Part shown: positions 8,795 to 18,839 of the stretch, piece after piece
Numbering within the stretch: the stretch's first letter is position 1
How the letters are laid out: every line of letters starts with the position of its first letter
Source of the DNA: Candidatus Haliotispira prima
GTDB lineage: Bacteria > Spirochaetota > Spirochaetia > SP-2023
Assembly (NCBI GenBank): GCA_029867005.1
Contig: CP123443.1
Span: 2,480,001-2,544,000 of the forward strand
Direction of reading: 5' to 3'
DNA: 64,000 nt
Notes under the pieces: generated by a model
Seen by the model: only the letters and a program-made list of their open reading frames with translations
Told to the model about the DNA's origin: nothing
Database searches by the model: none
Position numbers and translations under genes: made by a program

Positions 8795-11278
8795 ATGAAA
8801 TACCGAAATATCTTAGAAGAAGAATTGAAGAACCGCATTGCCTCTGACTTCTTTCGGCAATTTGATTGCAATAGGATCATTGGCAAGATTGATTTTTGCG
8901 TGGCTCCGAAATCGGACAGAACCGGGAAGATGGCGGACTATGACCCTTCTTACTTATTCCATCACAGGCAGTCCTTTTTCTGGGCCGAAGCGAAAAAGGG
9001 CCAAGCAGATATTTATAAATCTTTAGTACAGTTAATTTTGACTATAGGTAAGGCCCGGACTTTTGATGCCCATTTGCCCCCTTTATTTCTTGGGGCTTTT
9101 GATTTTGAGCGAATCGCCTTTATTCCGTATGGTGATATTCATAACATTTTTTACCTAAATGATTTTAATTGGAATGTGACCTCCTCCAATCACAACAGCA
9201 AAGAGTTCAAACTGATATTAGAAACGGTTGAGAAAACCTTAGAACAAAAATCCTTACTCTTTAACTTGGCAAAAGACTCGGAAGAGCTGCTGACTTTCAT
9301 AAAAGAAAACTTTGTACAGGGTGTACACGAAACCCATAAGGTAAAGATTGATAAAAACAACTTTATGGTTGTGTACAATAAATGGTTACAGGAAGTGAAA
9401 CCCAGTATCGCTTTGGTTTGGACAGCGGCGCAAAGGCAGGGTATTATTGACGGAGATTTTTATCTGGCCGACTTGCTTTCTCAGGATAACAAAACCTTAA
9501 AAGAGAAGTTGTTTGTTGTTTTGGAAACGAATATTTATAAGCTAGATAAACATGTTGACAGCCTCGGCTTATCCAGCTCAAAGGAAGCCCAATTTAACGA
9601 TGGGCAAAAAGCCCATACCCAATTTTGGAACCGCTACGAGCGGCCCCCGAAAGAAGAGTACTGGGATTATATTATCAACCGCAGAGATTTACTGGTCCCT
9701 CAAGACATACGGGAACGCAAAGGCAGTTTTTTTACCCCGCAAATTTGGGTGGAGAAATCGCAAGAGTACATTGCCGATGTCTTGGGCAAAGACTGGCAGG
9801 ATGAATACCATGTGTGGGACTGCGCCGCAGGTACGGGTAACTTGCTGACAGGGCTTACCAATAAATACAACATCTGGGCCAGTACGCTGGATAAGCAGGA
9901 TGTCGATGTAATGCACGACCGCATTAAAAACGGAGCCAACCTGCTGGAAAGTCACTGTTTCCAGTTTGATTTTTTGAATGATAATTTTTCTACACTGCCG
10001 GAGGGGTTACAGAACATTATTAACGATGAAGAGAAACGCAAGAAACTTGTAATGTACATCAACCCTCCCTATGCGGAGGCAGGGAACAGGAAGCAACTGG
10101 TAGGAACGGGTCGTAATAAACCAAGTACAACTACTGTAAATATAATATACAACCGCTATAAAGAGCAATTAGGAAAAGCAAGCAATGAGCTGTTTACCCA
10201 GTTTTTAATGCGAATTAACAAAGAAATTACCGGTTGCAGGATTGCCAATTTCTCTAAATTAAAAATTCTTCAATCTCCAAACTTTAATGTTTTTACAGAC
10301 AATTTCAAACCGGAGTTGATAAAGCTCTTTTTAGTACCGGCAAAAACATTTGATAATGTAAAAGGCAATTTTCCTATAGGGTTTATGATTTGGAATACGG
10401 CTGTAAGTAAAGATTTTATTAAGATTCAAGCGGATTGTTTTGATCGGGATGCGCAATGGTCTATAAAAAAAATGATTTATAACTATAACGGAAAGAAAAA
10501 GATTAATACTTGGCTGCAAAACTCTTCAAAAAATCTGGCAGACAGAAAGATTCTAATTGGCTCCGTCCATTCCAATAGCAACGATTTCCAGCATCAAAAT
10601 GATGTTTTTATTGATAATTCTACCGATAAAAAAACATTTGGCGGTTTACATACTTATATTTGTGAAATACAACTTATACAAACATCAATTCTCTTTGCTG
10701 TCCGCCACTGCATAAAAGCCACTTGGCTGAATGATCGGGACCAGTTTTTGTATCCTCAAAAATCATGGCAAACGGATACCGAATTTCAAAACAACGGCCT
10801 GGCTTACGCCCTATTTCACGGCCAAAACAGAATCTCCGGCAAAGAAGGGATAAATCACTGGATTCCTTTTACAGAAACAGAAGTAGATGCCAAAGAAAAA
10901 TTTACAAGTAATTTCATGCATACATTTATCTCCGGAAAAATCCAAATAGAAAAAAACGAAGGGGAAATAAGTGTAGACGAGAAATCTTGCGCTTTTATTC
11001 CTCAAAAACCGCTGGAGTTTTCCACTGAAGCGCAGGCTGTTTTTGATGCGGGCAGGGAGTTATGGCGGTATTATCACACTTGCGAAGCTGTGAATGTAAA
11101 CGCTTCTTTCTACGATATAAGAGAACACTTCCAAGGCCGCAATGATGCGGGAAAGATGAACAGCAAGAGTCCTGATACTACCTATAATAATTTGTTGGGT
11201 ATTCTAAAAATACAAATGGAAGTGCTGAGAAAACAGATAGTGCCCAAAGTTTATGAGCACGGCTTTCTGCTGAAATAA
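8795..11278 (+). CDS. Eco57I-like restriction-modification protein (nuclease plus adenine methylase plus specificity domain)
   Basis: An 827-residue single-chain R-M protein. The N-terminal part has a PD-(D/E)xK pattern: Asp33, then E65-A-K67 in FFWAEAKKGQ. A helical linker leads to an N6-adenine methylase core with motif I DCAAGTG (Asp342) and motif IV NPPY (Asn423). The C-terminal part should read the DNA target. The start is ATG 8795 with AAGGGG upstream. The next gene repeats the methylase half, with near-identical flanks and a diverged centre. The gene is AT-richer than its neighbours, which suggests horizontal transfer. Confidence 0.82.
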   Translation: MKYRNILEEELKNRIASDFFRQFDCNRIIGKIDFCVAPKSDRTGKMADYDPSYLFHHRQSFFWAEAKKGQADIYKSLVQLILTIGKARTFDAHLPPLFLGAFDFERIAFIPYGDIHNIFYLNDFNWNVTSSNHNSKEFKLILETVEKTLEQKSLLFNLAKDSEELLTFIKENFVQGVHETHKVKIDKNNFMVVYNKWLQEVKPSIALVWTAAQRQGIIDGDFYLADLLSQDNKTLKEKLFVVLETNIYKLDKHVDSLGLSSSKEAQFNDGQKAHTQFWNRYERPPKEEYWDYIINRRDLLVPQDIRERKGSFFTPQIWVEKSQEYIADVLGKDWQDEYHVWDCAAGTGNLLTGLTNKYNIWASTLDKQDVDVMHDRIKNGANLLESHCFQFDFLNDNFSTLPEGLQNIINDEEKRKKLVMYINPPYAEAGNRKQLVGTGRNKPSTTTVNIIYNRYKEQLGKASNELFTQFLMRINKEITGCRIANFSKLKILQSPNFNVFTDNFKPELIKLFLVPAKTFDNVKGNFPIGFMIWNTAVSKDFIKIQADCFDRDAQWSIKKMIYNYNGKKKINTWLQNSSKNLADRKILIGSVHSNSNDFQHQNDVFIDNSTDKKTFGGLHTYICEIQLIQTSILFAVRHCIKATWLNDRDQFLYPQKSWQTDTEFQNNGLAYALFHGQNRISGKEGINHWIPFTETEVDAKEKFTSNFMHTFISGKIQIEKNEGEISVDEKSCAFIPQKPLEFSTEAQAVFDAGRELWRYYHTCEAVNVNASFYDIREHFQGRNDAGKMNSKSPDTTYNNLLGILKIQMEVLRKQIVPKVYEHGFLLK

Positions 11279-11309
11279 TGTATAATTGCCAAAAAAATCA
11301 GAAAAGCGA

Positions 11310-12899
11310 ATGGAAACCAAAGAAAACGAAGACATACGGGAACGCAAAGGCAGTTTTTTTACCCCGCGAATTTGGGTGGAAAAATCGCAAGAGTACATTG
11401 CCGATGTCTTGGGCAAAGACTGGCAGGATGAATACTACGTGTGGGACTGCGCCGCAGGTACCGGCAACTTGCTGGCGGGACTGACCAATAAATATAACAT
11501 CTGGGCCAGCACGCTGGATAAGCAGGATGTCGATGTAATGCACGACCGCATTAAAAACGGAGCCAACCTGCCGGAAAGCCACTGCTTTCAGTTTGATTTT
11601 TTGAATGATGATTTCTCTAAACTGCCTCCCAAGCTCAAAGAAATTATTAATAATGAAGAGAAACGCAAGAAACTTGTAATGTACATCAACCCTCCCTATG
11701 CGGAAGCGAGTACAGCCACAACTATTACAGGAACAGGAACAAATAAGACTAGTGTGGCCAACAAAACAAAAATGTATGAAGACTTTCATAAAGAAGTCGG
11801 GACTTCTGCCAGAGAGTTATTTGTTCAATTCTTATTAAGAATTAACAAAGATATTAACGGATGTATACTAGCTCAATTTTCAACACTAAAGATTGTGCAG
11901 GCCGGCAATTTTGAAAAATTTAGGAGCCAGTTTAAAGCGAAGTTTAAAAAAGGTTTTATTGTTCCCGCAAATACCTTTGATAATGTCAAAGGTAATTTTC
12001 CTATAGGTTTTATGATATGGGACTTAAATAGCAAAAATGATATTCATAAATCAAAATTACATGTTTATAACGAAAAAGGTTCTTTTTTATATCACAAAAA
12101 TTTCCAGCCATATGCTAAAGGGACTCTGATAATAGATTGGCTTAGAGGGTATTATGATAAATTAAATACAAGAATATCCTACTTGAGGTTACTCGGTACA
12201 GATTTTCAACATAATAAAGACATATTTTTTACGACTATACCATCAGAAAATGACTTCAAGTATAAGTTGACGACAAATATTACCAAAACAAATATAATTC
12301 CAATGTGTATATACTTAGCTGTCCGCCATTGCATAAAGGCCACCTGGCTCAATGACCGAGACCAGTTTCTGTACCCCCAAGAATCATGGCTAACGGATAC
12401 GGAATTCCAAAATAACAGCCTGGCTTACGCACTATTTCACAGGCAAAACAGAATTACCGGCAAAGAAAAACTAAATCACTGGATCCCTTTTACAGAGACA
12501 GAAGTAGAGGCCAAAGAAACGTTTACAAGCAATTTCATGCATACATTTATCTCCGGAAAAATCCAAATAGAAAAAAATGAAGGAGAAAGAAGTTTAAACG
12601 AGGAATCTTGCGCTTTTATTCCTCAAAAACCCCTGGAGTTTTCCACTGAAGCGCAGGCTGTTTTTGATGCCGGCAGGGAGTTGTGGCGGTATTACCACGC
12701 CTGCGAAGCTGTGAATGGAAACGCTTCTTTCTACGATATAAGAGAACACTTCCAAGGCCGCAATGATGCGGGAAAGATGAACAGCAAGAGTACTGATACT
12801 ACCTATAATAATCTGTTGGGTATTCTAAAAATGCAAATGGAAGTGTTAAGAAAACAGATTGTACCCAAAGTTTATGAACACGGCTTTTTGCTGAAGTAA
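11310..12899 (+). CDS. Eco57I-like adenine methylase and specificity protein, nuclease-less paralogue
   Basis: A 529-residue partial duplicate of the preceding gene. It begins at the RERKGSFFTP segment and lacks the PD-(D/E)xK nuclease. Motif I DCAAGTG (Asp46) and motif IV NPPY (Asn127) are intact. The first ~100 and last ~170 residues are almost identical to the upstream protein, while about residues 130-340 differ strongly. That pattern suggests a changed target-recognition region. The same intergenic bases (TATAATTGCCAAA) follow both copies, marking a duplication of about 1.6 kb. The start at 11310 lacks a strong Shine-Dalgarno. Confidence 0.8.
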   Translation: METKENEDIRERKGSFFTPRIWVEKSQEYIADVLGKDWQDEYYVWDCAAGTGNLLAGLTNKYNIWASTLDKQDVDVMHDRIKNGANLPESHCFQFDFLNDDFSKLPPKLKEIINNEEKRKKLVMYINPPYAEASTATTITGTGTNKTSVANKTKMYEDFHKEVGTSARELFVQFLLRINKDINGCILAQFSTLKIVQAGNFEKFRSQFKAKFKKGFIVPANTFDNVKGNFPIGFMIWDLNSKNDIHKSKLHVYNEKGSFLYHKNFQPYAKGTLIIDWLRGYYDKLNTRISYLRLLGTDFQHNKDIFFTTIPSENDFKYKLTTNITKTNIIPMCIYLAVRHCIKATWLNDRDQFLYPQESWLTDTEFQNNSLAYALFHRQNRITGKEKLNHWIPFTETEVEAKETFTSNFMHTFISGKIQIEKNEGERSLNEESCAFIPQKPLEFSTEAQAVFDAGRELWRYYHACEAVNGNASFYDIREHFQGRNDAGKMNSKSTDTTYNNLLGILKMQMEVLRKQIVPKVYEHGFLLK

Positions 12900-13046
12900 A
12901 TGATTGTGCCGTATAATTGCCAAACAAACTCAGAAAAGCAGTAGAATATAAATGCCATAGCCCTATGATCAATACCAGTGTTTCGCACGCTCTATTGTCA
13001 ATAATTCAATGGCCAAGAGATGCTTAAACGACATTGGGAAGGATTC

Positions 13047-13661
13047 ATGATGGAAATAGGGTTAGATACGTGGGTTTGTTGCTTACAGGGCAAAGGATAT
13101 CTACATGATAATGGTTTTGCCTTAAATCGGGAAAGGCATTTCAAAAAAAATTCCGTCGGTATCGTCAAAGACATCGAGGATGAATTTCTGACCGTTTGGC
13201 TGATCGGCACTGACGAGACGTGGGATATTCTGCCTGCGGATGTAGTGCTAATTGATATCTTACAAACAGGCGATAAGCACGAAAAAAAAATATGTAATAT
13301 CTGCCATTGCTTACTACCTCCGGAGTCTTTTCCTCCAAATCAAAAGAATCCACAGGCCATTACCCGCAGGTCGACATGCAAGACTTGCCGTATAAGTATG
13401 GATCAAAAGGTACCTAAAAGCAAACAGGCTAAAGAATTTGAAAAAAACAAACCCACGGATGGAACTCCTTTCAAATGTCCGATATGCCAAAAAGTATCAA
13501 TAACAGGGGTCACAGTCAAAGTAATGGCAGACTATAATTACCGGACCGGCAACATACGAGATTTTATATGTGACAGTTGCAACACCGGGCTGGGGCGATT
13601 TACAAATGGCAGGGATTGCTTAGAAGATGCTCTAAACTACATCCGGGAAAGGGAGAAATAA
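13047..13661 (+). CDS. Cys-rich HNH / endonuclease VII-like protein
   Basis: About 204 residues starting at an ATG with AAGGA a few bases upstream. The C-terminal half has paired cysteines (CNIC, CKTC, CPIC, CDSC) and ends in a CDSCNTGLGRF segment followed by a LEDALNYI helix. That is the layout of the zinc-bound endonuclease VII/HNH fold. The N-terminal ~80 residues look like a small beta domain I do not recognise. Placed right after the two R-M genes, it may be a nuclease of the same system. That role is inference. Confidence 0.6.
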   Translation: MMEIGLDTWVCCLQGKGYLHDNGFALNRERHFKKNSVGIVKDIEDEFLTVWLIGTDETWDILPADVVLIDILQTGDKHEKKICNICHCLLPPESFPPNQKNPQAITRRSTCKTCRISMDQKVPKSKQAKEFEKNKPTDGTPFKCPICQKVSITGVTVKVMADYNYRTGNIRDFICDSCNTGLGRFTNGRDCLEDALNYIREREK

Positions 13662-13710
13662 ACCTCTCCCGCAAAAGTACCACCCAATTCTCTGAGGTCT
13701 GAACCAACGG

Positions 13711-14877
13711 TCAAATTGCCGGGACGGGATCGATTTCTGCCGGGTCGTTGCTGCCGGCGAGCATGCCGCAGGCGGCCTGAATCTCTTCCCCCTGACTCTT
13801 ACGAATAGTGCAGCGCAGTCCTCGTTGACTCATCCAGGTCTGAAAGCGGTGGAGATCGGCAGCACTGCTGCCGAGGTAGCCGGCACTGTTTTCGTGGCAG
13901 GGGATCAAATTCACCCGGGCCCCTACCCGCAATGCCAAATCTGCAAGGGCCTCCGCGTGGTAGTCTTGGTCGTTTTCCCCCGCGATCAGGGTGTATTCAA
14001 AAGTGATGCGGCGTTTATCACCCAAGCTTTGCCTCTGCTCCATCAGCCGGATTACATCTTCCAGGGGCGAGACGAACTCGGCCGGTATCAGACGGCTGCG
14101 TTCTTCGCTGAGCGGGTTGTGCACGCTGAGTGCCAAACGGTATGGTTTGGCAAATTGAAAGAATAGCTCCAGGTACTCCACCAATCCGACCGTAGACACG
14201 GTGATACGCCGGGCACTCAGGCCGTAACCGCCACGCTTTCCCTCATCGCTGAGGATTTCCAGTGCTCTTTCCAGGTGCGGGTTCTCCAAGGGTTCTCCCA
14301 TACCCATAAAGACGATGCGGTTGACGTGTTTCGCGGTCTGTGTTTTGGCGGATTGTCCCTCTAATAGAAGCCGGGCACAGCGCAGCTGGGCCAGAATCTC
14401 GGCGCAGCTGAGTTGACGTTTCAGGCCCATTTCCCCGGTTTGGCAGAACTGGCAAGCCCAGCGGCAGCCCCACTGCGATGAAACACAGAGGGTATATTCC
14501 CCTTTGTGCCCCGGTTTGGGGTTGGGTATCAACACCGTTTCGACTGCCGGGATTAGTTCCGATTGGCCGAGACCAAGCTTCCGGCGAGCTTCTGCTGAAG
14601 CATGGTCTGCGGAAAAGTATTCCGCTAAAGGGTAGAGAAATTTTATTGTGCCGTCACCGGCCGTTTGCAGCTTAAGGGCTTCGTAGCAGGCCAAATCAAA
14701 ATTTTGACCCAAATATTCGCGCTCCGCCCGGCTGAGCACTGTCCATTCTTCAAACGGATTGCAGCCCCGGGCATACATGGCCTGATACATCTGCCGGGCG
14801 CGGAATTCGGGCCAGCAGAGTCGGCGACAGAGCTCTTGCAACTCCGTCAAGGTCTTGCCAAACAGAACCTCTTTCAT
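13711..14877 (-). CDS. rlmN: Dual-specificity RNA methyltransferase RlmN
   Basis: A 388-residue radical-SAM enzyme that adds the C2 methyl of A2503 in 23S rRNA and A37 in some tRNAs. The CxxxCxxC cluster is in CRWACQFC after the VSSQWG lead-in, and GMGEPLEN is the SAM-binding stretch. The C-terminal IRKSQGEEIQAACGML holds the second catalytic Cys (ACGML). Length and order match RlmN, and the protein lacks the features that mark Cfr resistance proteins. It starts at ATG 14875-14877. Confidence 0.9.
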   Translation of the reverse strand: MKEVLFGKTLTELQELCRRLCWPEFRARQMYQAMYARGCNPFEEWTVLSRAEREYLGQNFDLACYEALKLQTAGDGTIKFLYPLAEYFSADHASAEARRKLGLGQSELIPAVETVLIPNPKPGHKGEYTLCVSSQWGCRWACQFCQTGEMGLKRQLSCAEILAQLRCARLLLEGQSAKTQTAKHVNRIVFMGMGEPLENPHLERALEILSDEGKRGGYGLSARRITVSTVGLVEYLELFFQFAKPYRLALSVHNPLSEERSRLIPAEFVSPLEDVIRLMEQRQSLGDKRRITFEYTLIAGENDQDYHAEALADLALRVGARVNLIPCHENSAGYLGSSAADLHRFQTWMSQRGLRCTIRKSQGEEIQAACGMLAGSNDPAEIDPVPAI

Positions 14878-14937
14878 TTATAAGACCAAGTATCCCGTTG
14901 CAAAAGATTTCCTGAAGGTGGCTTTTCGCCTCAACCG

Positions 14938-16293
14938 TCAATCCTGCTTATCAAACATTGCGTGGACGATGGCACTGCTGCGGAAATAGGTTTCGTTGAC
15001 CCGTTGTTCCGATATCAGATAGGTTTGACAAAAATCCTGAATGGCCGTCAGATTATTGCGTTCATAGCCGTTGAGCAACGGAATCCAGACTGTGTAAGGC
15101 CCCTCATCGTGGAGCAAGGCTTCAATAATCGAAGTTTGTATAGGCATATTGCCCACGAGTTCGTTAAACGAATCCCCTAACAGAGGCTTTAGGCTGATTA
15201 ACAAACCAAACAGAAAAGAGCCATCCGATGTAAGACCTATGTCATGCAAATCTGTGTTTTTTATTTTGACCAAAGCACTCAGAAAAAAACCGGCCAATGC
15301 CGCATTTAAGGCGACTTGTGAAGATAAATTATCCGAAGCTAATTGGCTCAAAACCGTGGCCGTCAACCATTGAATCAAACGTTCCGAGCCCAGAATCGAA
15401 AGACCTCGCTCCACCGATTCCACGCGGGTATTCAGGCCGACCGCAGAGGAGTTCAGGTACCGGAACAACTTCAGTGACAGTGCCGCATCACTTTGTACGA
15501 TCTTGGATACTTCGTTGATCTTGAAATCAGGGTCATTCAACATGCTGATTAGGCGCACTTTGGCCATTTCCGACGGGTTGATCTTCTTGCCGTGCTTAAG
15601 TTCCGGCCTGGCAAAGTAGTAGCCCTGAAAGAGAGTGAAGCCCAACCCTTTACAGTTTTCCAGCGTTTCTTTGTCTTCGATTTTTTCTGCCAGCAAGCGG
15701 ACTTTTTTGATACTCATGATCTTCTGTACGATGATCTGGAGTTGCCGATAATCCAGACCCAAAACCTCGACCTTAACTAGATCGACGTAAGGAATGAACG
15801 GCAAAAGCTCTCTCTGGCCGACAAAATCATCGAGGGCAATCATATAACCGTCGGCCTTTAATTCGGCCACGGCGGTCAACACTTTCCGGGTCGGCTGTAC
15901 GGTTTCCAGAATTTCGACAACACCTGTTTCAGGAGACAAAAGTTTTGCTGTGCGATCTTCAAGTAACGGGGCCGGGAAATTGACCAGCAGGCGTTGTTTT
16001 TCGGACAAAGACGGGGTAATTAAGCCCAGACCATCTGAAAGGACGGAACGGGTGGCAACAATATCATCGAAATCATCCAACTGATCCGGATTATTGCCGT
16101 GAACAGAACGAAATAGTACTTCATAACCCCATATTGTGAGGTCATTTGCAAAAACAGGCTGGCGGGCGACAATGACAGAACTCAACCCGGAGTTGCTCTT
16201 GTCAGGCGTGGAGGCCTTAGGCCTGAGAGTACTCTTGATAGTACTTTTGATGGTTTTGTGCATATTGCCGGCGGGCATTTTTTTATTGCGCAT
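14938..16293 (-). CDS. EAL-HDOD signalling protein (YuxH-like)
   Basis: A protein of about 451 residues with an EAL-type domain (ARQPVF opening, YEVLFRS, LLVNFP, ALDDF, LLAEKIED) followed by a HDOD domain (KVRLISMLNDPDF, LKLFRYLNS, LGSERLIQWL). Proteins of this build act in cyclic-di-GMP related or stress signalling. The catalytic ELL/EVL motif is degenerate, so it may bind rather than cleave the nucleotide. The start at 16293 is one of several in-frame ATGs. It sits just after rpsA on the same strand. Confidence 0.82.
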   Translation of the reverse strand: MRNKKMPAGNMHKTIKSTIKSTLRPKASTPDKSNSGLSSVIVARQPVFANDLTIWGYEVLFRSVHGNNPDQLDDFDDIVATRSVLSDGLGLITPSLSEKQRLLVNFPAPLLEDRTAKLLSPETGVVEILETVQPTRKVLTAVAELKADGYMIALDDFVGQRELLPFIPYVDLVKVEVLGLDYRQLQIIVQKIMSIKKVRLLAEKIEDKETLENCKGLGFTLFQGYYFARPELKHGKKINPSEMAKVRLISMLNDPDFKINEVSKIVQSDAALSLKLFRYLNSSAVGLNTRVESVERGLSILGSERLIQWLTATVLSQLASDNLSSQVALNAALAGFFLSALVKIKNTDLHDIGLTSDGSFLFGLLISLKPLLGDSFNELVGNMPIQTSIIEALLHDEGPYTVWIPLLNGYERNNLTAIQDFCQTYLISEQRVNETYFRSSAIVHAMFDKQD

Positions 16294-16300
16294 TAGAGTT

Positions 16301-18031
16301 CTATTTCTCCAGGATATCACCTATCGTGAAACCACTGTCCGCCTCATCGCTCTTGACCAGATACTGGCTAATACTCTGCTGCTCTTCGTTCCGTTCCAGA
16401 GCCTTAATAGAAAGGCCCAAACGACGCTTCTTTTCGTCAATCTCGACAATCAGGGTGCGCACCTTATCGCCTTCTTTGTAGTTCTTCAGCAAGTCTTCGC
16501 GGTCCACAGAGCGGTCATTCGTCAGATCATTCTTGTGAATTAAACCTTCAATCCCGCCGTTGATGGCAACAAAGATACCGAAGTCTGTTTTGCCGGCAAC
16601 GGTACCCTCAATGACAGTGCCCTTCTTATACTTCTTCAGTTCCTGCCAAGGGTTGCTTTCAAGCTGCTTGACACCCAAACGAATCCGACGGTCCTCCGAA
16701 TCGACACTGAGTATCTGGATTTCCAAAGTTTCGCCAACTTTAGTTATTTCATTTATGTTGAGTCGTTTTGTCCAGGACAGGTCGTCCTGATGGAGGAAAC
16801 CATCGATGCCCTCTTCAATGTTCAAAAACGCCCCGCTCTTGATGATGTTCCGCACTTCCAGAGTCAGGCGGGTACCAATGGGATAGCGTTCAACTATGGT
16901 CAACCAGGGGTTGGGTTGAGTCTGGCGCAATCCCAGCCGGATACGCTGATTTTCCAAGTCAAGCTCCAGAATTTGAACCTTCACCTGATCCTCGACGCTC
17001 AACACTTCTTTTGGGTGTTTGACCTGTCTGAGCCACGACATTTCCGAGACGTGGATCAGGCCTTCAATGCCCGGTTCCAGTTCGACAAAGGCCCCGTAGG
17101 TCTGTAAACGAGCGACACGACCCTCGATAATCTGCTCCACCTGATACTTATCAACAATTTCATCCCAAGGATTAGGCTGCATAGCCTTCAGAGAGAGACC
17201 AATTTTCTTCTTCTCCGGGTTCAAATCCGAAATTTGCAGCTCAAGCTCATCGCCAAGCTTGAGGTAATGTTCCGGTTTCTTAACGGGATACCAAGCCATA
17301 TTCATGATGTGCAGCAGGCCGGAAAAACCGCCCAAGTCAATGAAGGCACCAAATTCGACAAAGCTTCGTACCTGGCCCTTGACAACGTCCCCGACCTCGT
17401 GAGCAGCGAAAAATTCCATTTGCTTGCTCTGCAACTCCTCTTCGAGGAGTTTGCGGCGGTTGACCACGATGTTTTGGTGTCGTCCCTTGGTTTCGATACG
17501 ATCTATGCGAAATTCCAGCCTGCTGCCAATGTAGCCTTCCGGCGGAGCCGGATACAGGTCAATTTGGGACAGGGGTACAAAAGCAGTAACGCCGGGGGCC
17601 AACTCGACCTGAAAGCCAACCGGAATGGGCTTTTCTTCGTGGTCTTTCTCTTTTTCTCTTTTGCGGGTCAGCAACTTCACAACTTTGGCCGTGAGGATCT
17701 TGCCCTCTTCCAGTTGGGCTTTTATTTCGACGCGCTGTAGCTCCGCAAAAGAAACCCGCACGTTGCCCTCGGCATCCTCTCCCGTGAAGACCACTTCGAT
17801 CGTATCGCCCTCGGCCGGCACTTTATCGCCAAATTCGGAGAGGGGAATGCGACCTTCGGCCTTATAGTTAATGTCAACAAAAATCTCATCATCCGTCACT
17901 TTGACAACAATACCGCTGACCTTGCTTCCATGATTCAGGCTCTGCCCTTCTTCTTCGAGTGCTTTCTCAAAGGCCGAAGAATCAAATTCTGTATCAATTG
18001 TTGCTGTCGAAGATTTGAAATTATTAGACAT
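16301..18031 (-). CDS. rpsA: 30S ribosomal protein S1
   Basis: A 576-residue protein with six S1 RNA-binding repeats. The best ones open at GDVVKGQVRSFVEFGAFIDL, EGRVARLQTYGAFVEL, LEVRNIIKSGAFLNI and EGTVAGKTDFGIFVAI. It brings mRNA to the small subunit and aids initiation on weak ribosome sites. AAGGA lies 8 bases before the ATG. It lies 100 bases after cmk on the same strand, a common bacterial pairing. The first two domains are less regular, as is usual for S1. Confidence 0.95.
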   Translation of the reverse strand: MSNNFKSSTATIDTEFDSSAFEKALEEEGQSLNHGSKVSGIVVKVTDDEIFVDINYKAEGRIPLSEFGDKVPAEGDTIEVVFTGEDAEGNVRVSFAELQRVEIKAQLEEGKILTAKVVKLLTRKREKEKDHEEKPIPVGFQVELAPGVTAFVPLSQIDLYPAPPEGYIGSRLEFRIDRIETKGRHQNIVVNRRKLLEEELQSKQMEFFAAHEVGDVVKGQVRSFVEFGAFIDLGGFSGLLHIMNMAWYPVKKPEHYLKLGDELELQISDLNPEKKKIGLSLKAMQPNPWDEIVDKYQVEQIIEGRVARLQTYGAFVELEPGIEGLIHVSEMSWLRQVKHPKEVLSVEDQVKVQILELDLENQRIRLGLRQTQPNPWLTIVERYPIGTRLTLEVRNIIKSGAFLNIEEGIDGFLHQDDLSWTKRLNINEITKVGETLEIQILSVDSEDRRIRLGVKQLESNPWQELKKYKKGTVIEGTVAGKTDFGIFVAINGGIEGLIHKNDLTNDRSVDREDLLKNYKEGDKVRTLIVEIDEKKRRLGLSIKALERNEEQQSISQYLVKSDEADSGFTIGDILEK

Positions 18032-18131
18032 TCAGTGGTTCCTTTTGGATGCGCTTATGGGTCTTTTGCCGCCCTTGCCGGCCACTACAGGTTTCCCTGC
18101 GGACCTTACGAGAAAGCAGAATCAGCCAAAG

Positions 18132-18839
18132 TCAGCCAAGATGATTGCAAATATTGCGATTGTTGAGACTTCCGGCAATTATCTGGCAAACGTCCTCAAA
18201 AGTCAAGCTACCAGTGTCAATAATGTGGGCATTTTCTGCGGCACGCAAGGTTCCTTCTTTTTTGTTCCGGTCAATTTTGTCGCGCACAGATATCTGGTTC
18301 TCTATCTCTGCAAGACTTCGCAAGGCCTGTTCTTTAGGATGGAGTTGCTCCCATCGCCTCCGGGCTCGGACTCCGGACCCGGCTTCGAGAAAGAATTTGT
18401 GCCGGGCGTGCGGAAAAACGACCGTGCCCATATCCCGACCTTCGGCAATCAGACTGCGGCCTTCGGCCTGGGAACGCAACAGGTTATTGATAAAATGACG
18501 CACCGGTGGCAGTTTGGACAACAGCGGTGTCAGAAAATCCATTTCCGGAGTTCCGAGTCGGTCGGTCACGTCCTGCCCGTTCAGCAAGATTTGTTCGTCT
18601 TGCTGGCGGATGTAAACAGACTGGATTCTGTGCCACAGTCTCTGCCACCTTTTGTCCCGCAATTCATAGCAGGTCTCCGGGTCGCCGCTCGGAAGAGCCG
18701 CCAATTCGTCCTTCACTCCAAGGCTCAGGGCACGGTAGAAAGAGCCGGATTTCAGCAGCAGTATATTTTCTTTTTTGGCCAGGTAGCCCGAAACGGAACT
18801 TTTGCCCACACCGGCAGGTCCGTCAATGGTAATGATCAT
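18132..18839 (-). CDS. cmk: Cytidylate kinase
   Basis: A 235-residue nucleotide kinase that makes CDP and dCDP from CMP and dCMP. The P-loop GPAGVGKSSVSGYLA is at residues 7-21, followed by SGSFYRALSL and the AEGRDMGTVVFP motif that recognises the base. The LID region RRRWEQLHPKEQALRSLAEI is present. Its ATG overlaps the xerC stop codon (ATGA), indicating translational coupling, and it is followed by rpsA. Confidence 0.93.
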   Translation of the reverse strand: MIITIDGPAGVGKSSVSGYLAKKENILLLKSGSFYRALSLGVKDELAALPSGDPETCYELRDKRWQRLWHRIQSVYIRQQDEQILLNGQDVTDRLGTPEMDFLTPLLSKLPPVRHFINNLLRSQAEGRSLIAEGRDMGTVVFPHARHKFFLEAGSGVRARRRWEQLHPKEQALRSLAEIENQISVRDKIDRNKKEGTLRAAENAHIIDTGSLTFEDVCQIIAGSLNNRNICNHLG

